The notes beneath the pieces were generated by a model that saw only the letters and a list, made by a program, of their open reading frames with translations, was not told the origin of the DNA and ran no database searches. From contig JADQAV010000015.1 in NCBI GenBank assembly GCA_019775845.1, positions 62,001 to 126,000 of the forward strand: a stretch of 64,000 bases of DNA, given 5' to 3'. This document shows, one piece after another, positions 13,413 to 24,600 of the stretch. The stretch is from Myrmaecium sp. VS I D KN 1. Taxonomy: Eukaryota > Ascomycota > Dothideomycetes > Valsariales > Valsariaceae. Position 1 is the first letter of the stretch. Every line of letters starts with the position of its first letter. Position numbers and translations under genes: made by a program.

Positions 13413-14099
13413 GTCTTAAAGGTAGGAAAGCCTTCTAGGAACTAAAGGATATTTTTATAAAAATACTAATCCTAGTATACTTTAACCTAGACAGGCCTAT
13501 AAGAGTAGATAATACTTAAAGAGGAGTAATAGCCGGGATATATTAATAGCTAGTTAAGGAACTAGATAAAAATAAGATTTAGAGACTAATTACGTTCTAC
13601 TTACGGAAGATAATTAAGGCGGAGTATAACTATAATATCTATAATAAGGAGTTACTCGTGATTATTAGTAGTTATAAATAATAGAGGTACTACTTAGAAG
13701 GGTTAAAAGATCCTTTTAAGTTAATTATAGATTATAATAATCTATAATAGTTTATAAAGATAAAGACCTTAAATAAAAGATAGATAGGATAGATAGAGAG
13801 ACTTTATAATTATTATTTTAAGATTATATATCGGTTAGGGAAGTTAAACCTAGCTAATAGCCTATCTAGACGACTAGACTATATAATAGATATTAAAGTA
13901 GACTTAGAGGAAGAATAAACTAGTATTATAAGGCCTATAAGAATAGCTAAGTATTATAAAAAAGACTTAAAATAAGATACTAAATAATATAGTAGAGTAA
14001 CTCCTAATAGTATCTAATATTTAAGTATATATTCCTTAATACTAGGGACTAGCCTTAGAGCTCTAAGAAGAGATTAAAGGAGCTAAAAAGGACTAAATA

Positions 14100-14379
14100 C
14101 TTCTATAGTTATATATATATAAATAGTAGAGCTTTTTACTCCCTTTATCTAGTTAGTATACTAGTTCTTTTACCTACCTTCTATAGCTTTAATAACTTTA
14201 ATAAAGCTATTATATAATACAGAGGTATCCTCTACTCTATCTATCCTCTATCTTTTATATTACTTAGTTCCTTAGATTATTTTAGTCTAGTAAGTCTGCT
14301 ATTAATATAGGCTAGAAAGCGCTATTAAAACTTAAAAAAACCCTTTTAGGGAAAATAAGAAAAAGATAGCTCCTATTTA
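14100..14379. repeat. Inverted repeat, left arm
   Basis: The reverse complement of 15,722-15,999 matches this arm essentially base for base by eye, from CTTCTATAG at the outer edge to GATAGCTC at the inner edge. The few retained CpA/TpG sites match too (ACAGAGG and TCTGCT occur in both arms). Confidence 0.85.
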
Positions 14380-15721
14380 TCCCTTTTAGCCTTACTCTAT
14401 CTTCTTTCCTACTTATTTATAAATTATTCCTCTTAATCCTTCTCCAGAACCTTATAAATATTAATAGGCTTAAGTTTAGCCCTTTCTCCTATGTATCTTC
14501 TTTTTAGGGATATTCCTTCTATTTAATAAGGTATTCTTATTATTCTTTAATATTTTTTATTTTATCCTTGATCCTTTCTACTTTATAAATATCCTCCCTA
14601 TCCTCTAGTAGCCTTATTATTATATATTAGTCCGGATATCTTAATAAACCCTTCTAGGCCTATAATTCTAATAGTAATATATAAAAGATTAAATAGATAT
14701 TCTTATAGCCTAATAGGTATACTTTATAAGTATATTTATTTATCCTCTTTTAGATTATACCTAGGCTATAGTATTTATAGTCTAGTTTCTTCTTTAGATA
14801 AGAGAAGTTAATATTCCTAATAAATACTAATATTTAATCCCTAACCTAATATTCTTTATAAATCCTTTCTTTATTAGCTATTAATTCCTAGTCTTATTAG
14901 GCTTTCTATAGGTTCTTTCTAAATTATTTATATAGCTTAGTTACCTTCTTAGCTAGTTTAGCCGTATATAGGCTTTTTACGCTAAATTAGTCTATTTCCT
15001 AGAGTTTACCCCCTCGTAGGTAATATTCTTAATTAGCTTAGAAAGGTATAAATCTAGTAGCTATATAAATATTATTATTCTATATAAACTCTATTATTAG
15101 TAGCTATATTACTTAATCGTCTTATTCTAGATTATAGTAGCTTCTTAGGTACTACTTAAAGATTTAATTCTATCTCTTTATTTATTTATCTATCTATAGG
15201 TAGTAAGCTAATAAGAATAATCTTTTAAATTATAGAGCCTTATTAAAGGTCTTCTAGTAGGTTAATTCTATAATAGGGCCTCTATCTAAGAGGATTATCT
15301 CTAATATTCTATGAAGTCTAATTACTTCCCTTATATAAGCTTCTATAAGTTCTATTATACTTAGCTTCTTCTAAATAGGGATATAATAAGCCATTTTAGT
15401 AAATCTATCTACTAAGACTAGGATTATATCGTATATTATACTTATTATCTTTAAAGGTAGTAGATTAGTAATAAAGTCTATTATAATATACTATTATAAT
15501 CTCTAAGATACTTCTAGTAGTTATAATAAGCTATATAGTTTATACCTTTTAGCTTTTAATATGGTATAGATCTAGTAGTCCTAGATATACTCTACTTCTT
15601 TATTTATCTTCTTTTAGGTTATAATCCGCTTAGCCTTCTCTAGTATTCTTATATATTTAAAATAACCTTCTATTAGATTATTGTAAGCTTCTTTAAGGAT
15701 CTTTTCCTTCCTTTTAAAAGA

Positions 15722-15999
15722 AATAAGAGCTATCTTTTTCTTATTTTCCCTAAAAGGGTTTTTTTAAGTTTTAATAGCGCTTTCTAGCCTATATTAATAG
15801 CAGACTTACTAGACTAAAATAATCTAAGGAACTAAGTAATATAAAAGATAGAGGATAGATAGAGTAGAGGATACCTCTGTATTATATAATAGCTTTATTA
15901 AAGTTATTAAAGCTATAGAAGGTAGGTAAAAGAACTAGTATACTAACTAGATAAAGGGAGTAAAAAGCTCTACTATTTATATATATATAACTATAGAAG
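15722..15999. repeat. Inverted repeat, right arm
   Basis: This is the partner of 14,100-14,379, separated by about 1.34 kb that carries the integrase relic on the minus strand. Confidence 0.85.
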
Positions 16000-16080
16000 C
16001 CTGAGTAATAAGTAATATTACTATAGAAGCTTAAAGAATAAGTAACTTAATTATAATAGTATAAGTAATAAGTAATATAG
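15990..16080. repeat. About 30-bp tandem repeat, 3 degenerate copies
   Basis: ACTATAGAAGC and AATAAGTAATA words recur at roughly 30-bp spacing just outside the right inverted-repeat arm. Confidence 0.5.
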
Positions 16081-17708
16081 CTAGTAGCTATATATTATAT
16101 AATATTAAGAAAGGAGCGGGCCCTAGTAAATTAATAGACTAAAAAGAAATATTACTAATAGCTATAATAGTAAGGAGAGCGGCAAGGAATAAAAGGAGCT
16201 ATTAATTCTAAAATAAAGGGTATATAGAGAGAGTAGCGTTTATAATACACTTAATAGTATAATTATAGTCTGTATTATACTAACTATAGAGGTTAAGGCG
16301 ACGGATAGGATTAATATATCCTAATAACTATATACGGCGTTTCTGAGGGCCGATTAGTACTAAATAAAGCTAATAAGAAAGGATACTAACTAAAGGTAAT
16401 AAAGCCCCTATAATCGGATTATTATTATCTATAACTTCCTTAATAGTACGACGTTTTTATTCCTCCTTATACGTAATCCCTAAGATAGAGCGGTCTCTAC
16501 CCTATAATACTAATCTAGATTATTTAAGAGTATTATTACCTATATAGTCGTATAGACCTTCGGAGTATTTTAGAAACGCGTTATAGAAGTTAGATTAGAT
16601 TAGTTATAAATAGATAAAAAATATACTTCTAGATAACTCTAATAATCTCCTTAGCTTTAGTATATACGTCTAACTCCTCCTTATAAGGCCTAGAGGCCCT
16701 CTTAGTAGCGGTTCTATTATATTTTAAGTTAATTAACTATCTAAGTTAATATATTTAAGTCCTAATAAGTTTAGACGCCTATAAAGGAGCTAAGTTAGTA
16801 ATATATAGGCTAAAGAGGGCTAAAGAGATATACGGAAAAGTAGTCTTATCTTTATTTAGTATAATATATATAGCGTATCCTTATAATATCTCTAGAGGAT
16901 AAGATAAGTTACTAGAGATCTTTATTAGTATTAAAATAATATACCTCTATCTTTACGTCTTTATACCTATTATAGTATCTATCTATATACCTTATATATA
17001 GATTCTTTAACTTATTATTAGCTTTAGTATCTTATAAACGTCTCTTCGCTAAAGAAGGTATAGGTATAGTAGATAGAGATTACTTAGAGTTAACTAATAT
17101 AACTATAGTCTAAAATAGGCCTAATAAGTTTTAAAACTAATTAACTAATAGGCTAGCTTATTAAATAGGAGATAGCGTTAGTAGTAGTATAGATATATAA
17201 GGAATAGGAAGCGAGTAACTTAAATTCTAATATTATAAGTATAATATATATTAACCCTAAAGCGGACGCTAAGCGAGCTGAAGATAACTTAAGTCTTAAA
17301 GAGAGGGTAATATTAGAAACTATCCTAGCTAGTAGCCTAAGGAGGTACTAAATAGCCTTAAGTAGTATAATATATAAGCGTTAAAGGGAGTTCTAAAGTA
17401 AAACCCCGGATATTAAATCTAAATAAATTAATTATAAATTAGTTCCTTATAGGGTATAATATAAATCTAATATACTATAATAGATAATATCTAGTATCTA
17501 TATACTAATCTAGAAAAAATTTAAGTATAGCTAAAAAAGATTATTAGAGATTTAGGATTTCTATTTTTAAATTTTAAGTAAGAGGGGAGGAAAACCTAGA
17601 TTTCGAACTTAATAAATTAACTATAAGATCTATACTTATTATATAGACTTTATATTTTAGGATAGAGATCTAGATACCTAAAAATATCTATAATATTTTT
17701 CTTAATTC
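16081..17708. other. Unassigned RIP-mutated sequence
   Basis: No coding or RNA feature could be recognised, and CpA/TpG are depleted as elsewhere in the block. Confidence 0.5.
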
Positions 17709-17804
17709 TTTTTATTAAAGGAATAAAAACTTAGAAAGTTTTTAATTAATAATCTTATCTTCTATAAAATTTCTATAATTAAGGTAAGATATTTTCTAGA
17801 AAAC
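17709..17804 (-). mobile_element. Fragment of the non-autonomous hAT family
   Basis: The reverse complement of the interior of the 9,594 element (10,053-10,150) aligns here over about 95 bp with few differences, for example TTTAATTAATAATCTTATCT. No terminal repeat was found nearby, so it is a partial copy. Confidence 0.6.
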
Positions 17805-17850
17805 CTAGAAAAAATTAGCTTTTTAAATTAAATAGAAGAAAATAGGAATA

Positions 17851-17995
17851 TACGTAAGAGCCTGCATAAGAGCCTGCATAAGAGCCTGCGTGAGGGCCTG
17901 CGTGAGGGCCTGCGAGGCGGCTTACTAAGCGGCTGCGACCGGGCTTGCGAGAAAGCCGGCGAGAAAGCCTGTGAAAGAACCCGTAAAAAAGCCTC
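17851..17995. repeat. 12-bp minisatellite, about 11 decaying units
   Basis: The units run from GAGCCTGCATAA through GGGCCTGCGTGA to GAGAAAGCCTGT, with one longer interval near 17,916-17,935. The array is GC-rich, keeps CpA and TpG sites, and one plus-strand frame stays open from before the array to a TAA just after it. All of this is unlike the surrounding RIP-mutated DNA. Confidence 0.8.
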
Positions 17996-18199
17996 TTAAA
18001 TATATATACTAATTAGCAGGAATCTAATTAAATAGAGTTTAGAATAAGCGCTTTAAATCTATATAAAAAGTAGAAAAAAATACGCCGTAGTTATAGTGCT
18101 GAATTCCTTAAAAATTATATTTATTTTATTATAGAAAGGTATCCTTACCGCTATATAAAATAGCGCTAAAGTCTCTTAGACCCCGATTAGTATCGGGGT

Positions 18200-18677
18200 T
18201 CCTTACGCAGTAACGATAACCCTGATTAACCAGCCAGGGCGCAGCCCTAATTAAATGGCCCCTAATCGGTCGTCTGAGGTACTAAGCCTAGGTAACCTTT
18301 CCCCTAGGTCTTATTAGGTTTCCGCGTTGCCTCCGTAAGTTAACGTTTTTTAATGCGAGAAGGAAAATAATGAAAATAAGACTATTACCTAATAAACACC
18401 GTCGAGTCCTAAATATATATATGACTAAACTAGTGACCCTCGTGGCAACCCCTCCGTGGAGCTCCATCCTCGTGGTAATATGAAAAATAGGAGGGCAGTT
18501 AAAATCGTACCGTGCGTGACCCCTGGGTATCAGAAGTAGAACTACAGATAGATATGGTATGTAAATGAACCCCAGCTGCAAGATTCTAAACTCAGCCTTG
18601 GAAGTAAGAGTATCTTAAATGCAGTATCCGTGCGAAGACGATCATCCTAGGCACGCGGAGAGTGGCGCGTATAGATA
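18200..18677. other. Boundary region and 3' flank of the kinase gene
   Basis: CpA and TpG return to normal here. A GGGCGCAGCCC hairpin-like word lies near 18,238. No gene is seen; it probably includes the 3' UTR of the minus-strand kinase gene. Confidence 0.6.
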
Positions 18678-21600
18678 CTACTGCACTCCTGAACCGTCTT
18701 GGTTTATCTGCTCTTCCTTCGGGGGGCTTCTAGTGACGGTAGGCCGTCTGGAGCGGCGCTCAATTTGAGCATGTGCCCGAGGATTTTCCACTTGATTACT
18801 GCTGTTGGTCTCGTCTCGCTGTTGCCTGACGTTGTCCATGACGCCTTTGGCAAGCCTGACAGCATCACGCTGTATATTCGGCATTGGCTTCTCTTTTTGG
18901 CAAAGATAGGCCTCAAGGAGCGTCTTTAACGTTTGTGCACTGTCGTGTAAAGGTTAGTCTGCCTGGTTAAGACTTCTGGTACACATCTAGGCTTACCGGA
19001 CAGGCTTTGCTAAATAGTTGTTCATGCCCGCTTCCAAACATTTCTCCCGGTCACCTTGGATTGCGGAGGCGGTCATAGCGATCACGAGAACGTTGCGAAT
19101 AACCGGATCCGGATGTTTTCTGATTTCCCGCGTCGCGTCATAGCCATCCAGGACAGGCATTTGGACATCCATCAACACAAGATGGAATGGATTCCCCTCT
19201 CGACTAGCTTTCTCTAAGGCTTCGATTGCCTTGCGTCCGTCGGCGCACGCCTCGCATTTGAAGCCAAGCTTCGTAACGAAAGATATGGCAATCCGCTGGT
19301 TGATCAGATTGTCCTCCGCAATGCATATCCTTAACTTATCGCGCGGCACTTGCGAGAGATCGATGAAGGGTGATAGTGCGTTGGAATTCGCTGTCTCCTT
19401 TTCCGAAAACTTGGCCATCGGATCGGGGTCTCCTGAAGACATCGACGAGGGCACTTGCGATTTCGAGGCCTTCTGGAAGCAAATCGTGAAAAAAACTGTT
19501 GTGCCAACCCCTGGGGCGCTCTCCAGCCATATCTTACCACCCATCAGGTTCTGAATGATGGCCTTGCAAATACTGAGACCAAGGCCGGTTCCTCCGTAGC
19601 TTCTGGAGCTCGAATTCTCGATCTGGCTAAATGGAAGGAACAGTTTCTTTTTCTGTTCTTCCGAGATTCCTATACCAGTATCGGACACACAGCATGTGAT
19701 ATCAATAGTATGCTCGTCTTCTCGGTCAACGTTCGCCTTGACAGTGACTGTGCCCCTTGGCGTGAACTTATAACTATTAGACAACAGATTCATCAGAATC
19801 TGGTGGAGCCTGACCGGATCACCCATGACGAGTAAGTCGGGATCGAGGTTAAGCTCTTCCACTGTCTTTAATCCTCTTTCGTGATTAGTATAGGATAGTG
19901 CTCGAACAACCTCGGTGATCGTCTCGGTTAGGCTCAAGGGTACGGATATCATGTTCATCTTCCCGGCCTCTAGCTTGCTATAATCGAGCAAATCGTTAAT
20001 GATGGAGAGGAGGGTATCCGCACACACCCTGATGCTATCTGCATAGCCAGCCTGTTCCTGATTGAGCGGGCTGGCTTTCAGCAGCTCGCTCATACCAATG
20101 ACACCATTGAGAGGGGTGCGAAGTTCGTGCGAAACGTTCGCCAAGAATAGAGACTTGGCCTTGGCGGCTTCTTCTTTCAATTTCATATTTCGAATCGCAA
20201 CCGCCTCCGCCTCCTTTGCCTTGATTTCCGCCTCTCGAGCCTGAGCAAGGGCTCGCTTCTGCATCTCTACCATGGCGACATTGCTTGCACTGACTCTCTC
20301 GACGCGCTTAAACAGCAGCGCGTTGGCAAGTGAGATAGCAATCTGACTCACGAGCAACCGAAGGACGCTGGTGTTCCTCTCGTTGAACGTGTTTGGTGGC
20401 CCTTCAACGTAGACGGAGCCCAGAAGCACAGAATCACCATGGAGAATAGGCAAACAGATGACCGCTTTTCCGAGAGGGTTCCGCTTGAGGTAGGGCTCCG
20501 GCACGTTCGAGAAGCGCTCGTCCTCCAAAAGGTTGTGACAGAAAACCGATTCCTTGAAACGCAATACATAGAGAGTAACTTGTTTGGCGACCTGATCTTC
20601 CACCGACTCGAGTGATTGTCCAGCAGGATATGCAGTCACACCATCAGGAGTACCAATGGTTGCGATACTCCAGCCGACTGTCTCATCTTCAACTGCGATG
20701 GCACCAAGTTCGGCACCAGTGGACTCCAGGATAATCTCGGTCATTTTAGCGAGCAATCGGTCTACTTGCAGTTCCGATGAGAGGACTTGACTTGACTCAA
20801 GGATGCTTGCCAAATCGATCATATCAAGGCCTGCAGCTGAAAACCCACGCTGTAGGTCTCCAGCTGGTTCAACGCGTCTCCCTTGAGCGCTGTTCAAGTC
20901 TGCTGGAAGAAGCCACGCTTGGGTGCGATCCGCGGAGGTTTCCGCCCCCAAATCTCGGGTTGTCTGCTCTTCGTTTTCTTGGAGCTTGTAAGACGTATTG
21001 CCAGTGTCGATGATGAGAGTCTGGCAGCCAACGCTGGATGTCGCTAGAGTGGATGTGCCTTTGAGTATATACTCATACTTGTTCTGGACCTGATTTACCT
21101 TCCCCAAAGCACTGACACGCCTATAAGCCGCTATGCACTCTTTCAAGAGTTGACGTGCGGGCCGTAGTGCGCCGCGCTGAATATTGTACTCGGCATACAG
21201 CTCATACGTCAATGCGGTGTCGATGATAAATCCATTGATTTCGGCGTGGTCCAAAGCAGTCTCATAATCTTCCATGGCGTTTAAATGATTGTGTGTGACA
21301 CTGGAATATTCTCCTTTGAGCAAATAAACCCATGTGCAAAAGTTGATGTCGGAAACGGTCCCACAGCGCTCGATCTTGGCTATGTATGAATGAACGCGGG
21401 ACAAAAGCGCTTCTCGTTCCGGATGATCTGGTTGACGCTTTAACAGAGCCAAATAAGAGAGAGAGAGGTAGAAAAGATTGGCGTAGTGCAGTCGCATGCA
21501 CCATATGCTATCCATAATTGGCACGAGCTTTTCACCTAGCGTAATAGCCTCCTGGATATAACCATAACGGAATAAGACACCTAACTTGTAGCTCAGGTAT

Positions 21601-24600
21601 ATAGACCTAGATAGCAGTGAGCATGTGAAGTGTGGGATGCAAACTACAAATATGAGGAATGTCATTGAAATACAAATCAAGACCTACCTCGGTCGCTTCG
21701 GATTGGAGGCTTTCGTATCAATGAAAGCTAGATACTGAGCAGAATTGTGCTCTGTGTCATTAAGCACAGTTTCCGCATCTGTGTATTCCGTTTTTCCTTG
21801 CAAGGCCCTAGAATACTGACGGCAAGCATGCAGAAATACACCGCCCCTAAGATCGTCTTGCCAGTTCGCGAACTCAACAGGCGCCTCAGCTATAAATCCT
21901 TCAACATCAGTTAAGTCATGCGAAGACCATAGTCGAAAGCTTCCTATAATGCCAAGGTTTAGTAGCCCCATAATCCTATCCCCAGCAAGGATACTAGCTT
22001 CTGAAGCCTGGTTGAGAACGGGGAGTTGGTCTTGAACGTGGCCTTCCAATTGACCGATAAACAGAGCGTGCAATGTATGTCCACGACCAAAAGTGAATGG
22101 GTCTTCAGCAAAGCGATTCAAAAGATCCTTGGCCAGGTTACCCAGCTGGACCCCGAATTCAATCATGCCGAACCTGCCTACAGCTATAGTAGCCATATGC
22201 ACGTAGCCCAAGCTGATCTGCGGGAAGAGCCCCTTCTCTAAGTGTATGTTCATGAGCTTCAATGTCATCTGATAGAAGAGCAAAGAATTGCTCCAGAAAG
22301 CAGCACTGAGTACTTCTACAAACACAGCTCCAAGAATCATCAACGATCTGTCTGTCGTGGGCGGCCCTGCCAGTCGGTCTGCCATATTTGTGCTCTGCAG
22401 AACAGAACATGTCCTATGGAATTCGGCATCACACTCCGCCCAACTTGAGTCATTCATCGCGATTCCGAGGTCTGTAAGACACTGCTTCAAAGCTTGGAAC
22501 GCAGAATAGTTGTCTCCTTTGACAGCGTGAACCCGTGATTGGAGCACCCAGCTAGGAGCCTTATCTTCAGCACTCCGAGCGTTCGCGAAGGTTGTCTGGA
22601 CCAATCTTAGAGCAGCGTCGAAGAACCCTTGATACCAATAGCATTCCGCGGCACGAGTGAAGAGATTGAGGGTCTCATGATAGCTAACGTCTGGTTTAGA
22701 TTCATCCCAGGGATCATCTTGAAGCAACTTTAAGCAGTGGCTGTAATAAAACAAACCAGTTGACCTTGCGCCAGATTCACATGCTTTTTCGGCCGCTTCA
22801 TGCAACAGGTCTCGGTAAGGGGCTCGATCTTGGACCCTTGACCTGACGAGGTCAGCTACCAGACATATATGCCTGCTTCTGACGAACAATGACTTCGATT
22901 TGTTGACTGCGGTGTCTGGTTCAACATCCTCATCAATCATAATCTTGGCTATCATGAAATGCATTTCCATGCTATTGAAGCATTCACTAAGTGCAGACGC
23001 CGCTTGCATATATCGGTCATGAGAAAACCGAAAGCGATCCTCATCATCAGCTGCCATTACGATATAGCTGGATAGCGCATCTTGTAGGCCCGAGACGGGG
23101 TCCTCGGTCGTTATGGGTAGATTCGATATCCCGGGGGGAGCATTCCGGCCGGACATTAGTTTTGCCACGATGTTAAAGGAGAAGGTGCTGCCAATCAAAG
23201 ACCCCCAGGCGAGTAGCGCCCTCGTCACTGGAGGGAGTTCTTGAAGACGCCTCAAAACGAAATCGTTGTTGATCTGCGAGCCATATGCTTGGGATTCGAA
23301 TTCGTTGAAAACTTTGTCAAGATCGTATTCCCAAAGAGAGTTCTTCCAGGAATAATGGATGCACCCTTTCCGGTAGCAAGTATCAAGCATTTCCTTGACG
23401 TAGAAAGGATTTCCCATTGTCTTCTCTTGCACCACGGCTACCAAAGGAAGCACATAGTCTCTATCCCTATGAAGCGTCTCTGATACATATTCAGCCGTTT
23501 CTTCCTCGGAAAACGGTGTTAACTCTATTCGCGTAGCAGATAATAACGAAGGCTTGATTTCCGGAGGTAGAAGGTCTTCTTGTCGGTAAGTGAGCATCAG
23601 GACTATTGGTATTCTTCCGGCTATGATGTTCTGGATAAGCTCGAGGCTTTCAGCGTCGGCGAATTGAAGGTCATCGATACAGAAGCAGATAAACTGCTGC
23701 ACCGCCAAAACGCGGAGAACATCGAGAAACGTATTCATGAACCTTGATGACTTGTTGCTTGACGATCCTCGCGCCCAGTCCGCAGCAGAAGAAACGCCGA
23801 TATTAGAAGCATGTGGTTGAAAAGCCGGCGACGAATCTCTCCTCGTAGACCGCGGTTGCAGGTTCTGCGGGTGCGGAGTGTCGGGACCCGTGCCTATAGT
23901 AAGCAACCACTCGGGTAGATCCAGATAGGAATGGAGAAATCCCCAGATAGGTTTGACGAATGCTCGAACATTATTATGAAAATCAGTAGAGACATCAGCT
24001 TCTGAAAATATCTGGCGGAACAGAGAGCTCATGAGTCGTAAAATCGGATCGAACGGAGTTCTTTTTGCTTGGTCAAACTTTGCTTGAGCAAAATATCCTC
24101 GAGCGCGTGCCGCAAACTGCACACTCTGTATGAGGCACGATTTGCCCATGCCTCCGGCACCTGTTATTACGACGACCTCACAGTGACCCTTACGCCGTAG
24201 CTTTTGCGCGTTTCGAAGTAGTGTAGCTGGAGTGTCACTTGTTGGCAATGACGAGGATCGCCCAGACTCCAAACTACTGCTACCTGTGAATCTACTGTCC
24301 GTAGAAGCCACTTTGGATGTTAACGACGGCTGGTTCATAGTGTCGTCCGAGATATGTGATTTTAGCGGCGGCTTAGATTCCCGTGAGGATGCAATGGCGT
24401 TAGCAGCAGCTTCGGCAGCCGTCTGACTGACGCCGCTACCCAACCGGCTTGTAGATCCACGCGAGCTAGTACTGTCGGAGATGAGGTCGTCGGCCTGGAC
24501 GGCTTCATCACGTAGGCCGGAAAAGTTGGAAGAAGTTGAGCTGAGGCTATTGAGCCCTCCAGCGAACTGACGTGGCGGTACCTGGCGCTTGGAGACATTC

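Larger units (their letters stand above)
13430..16000. mobile_element. Ty3/gypsy LTR-retrotransposon relic (broken)
   Basis: Conceptual translation shows Ty3/gypsy signatures in two orientations. Plus strand 13,430-14,040 carries the RNase H region, including a KELL-type block and an LSRR-like end of domain. Minus strand about 15,720-14,400 carries the integrase core with the VDRFTKMA motif typical of Ty3/gypsy. A near-identical inverted repeat of about 280 bp bounds the integrase part. The coding sense is destroyed by very many breaks, consistent with heavy RIP, so the copy is old and inactive. No direct LTR pair was recognised. It may be two overlapping copies or one copy that suffered an internal inversion. 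Confidence 0.7.
1..18200. repeat. RIP-saturated AT-rich transposon block
   Basis: The block is dominated by TA-rich words and by stop codons in all frames, and no ORF of useful size exists. CpA and TpG are nearly absent over long stretches (for example 14,041-14,100 has none), while CpG, CpC and CpT remain. This is the signature of repeat-induced point mutation acting on CpA on both strands, as known from Neurospora and other Pezizomycotina. Recognisable contents are hAT and Ty3/gypsy fossils, listed separately. Normal dinucleotide content returns near 18,200, about 480 bp from the histidine kinase stop codon. Whether the block is subtelomeric, centromeric or an ordinary AT isochore cannot be told from the window. 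Confidence 0.9.

Noticed and set aside
1-18200. CRISPR-like or origin-like repeats in the AT block
   Set aside because: The repeats lack spacer structure and the region is eukaryotic; the spacing is explained by transposon remnants and RIP.
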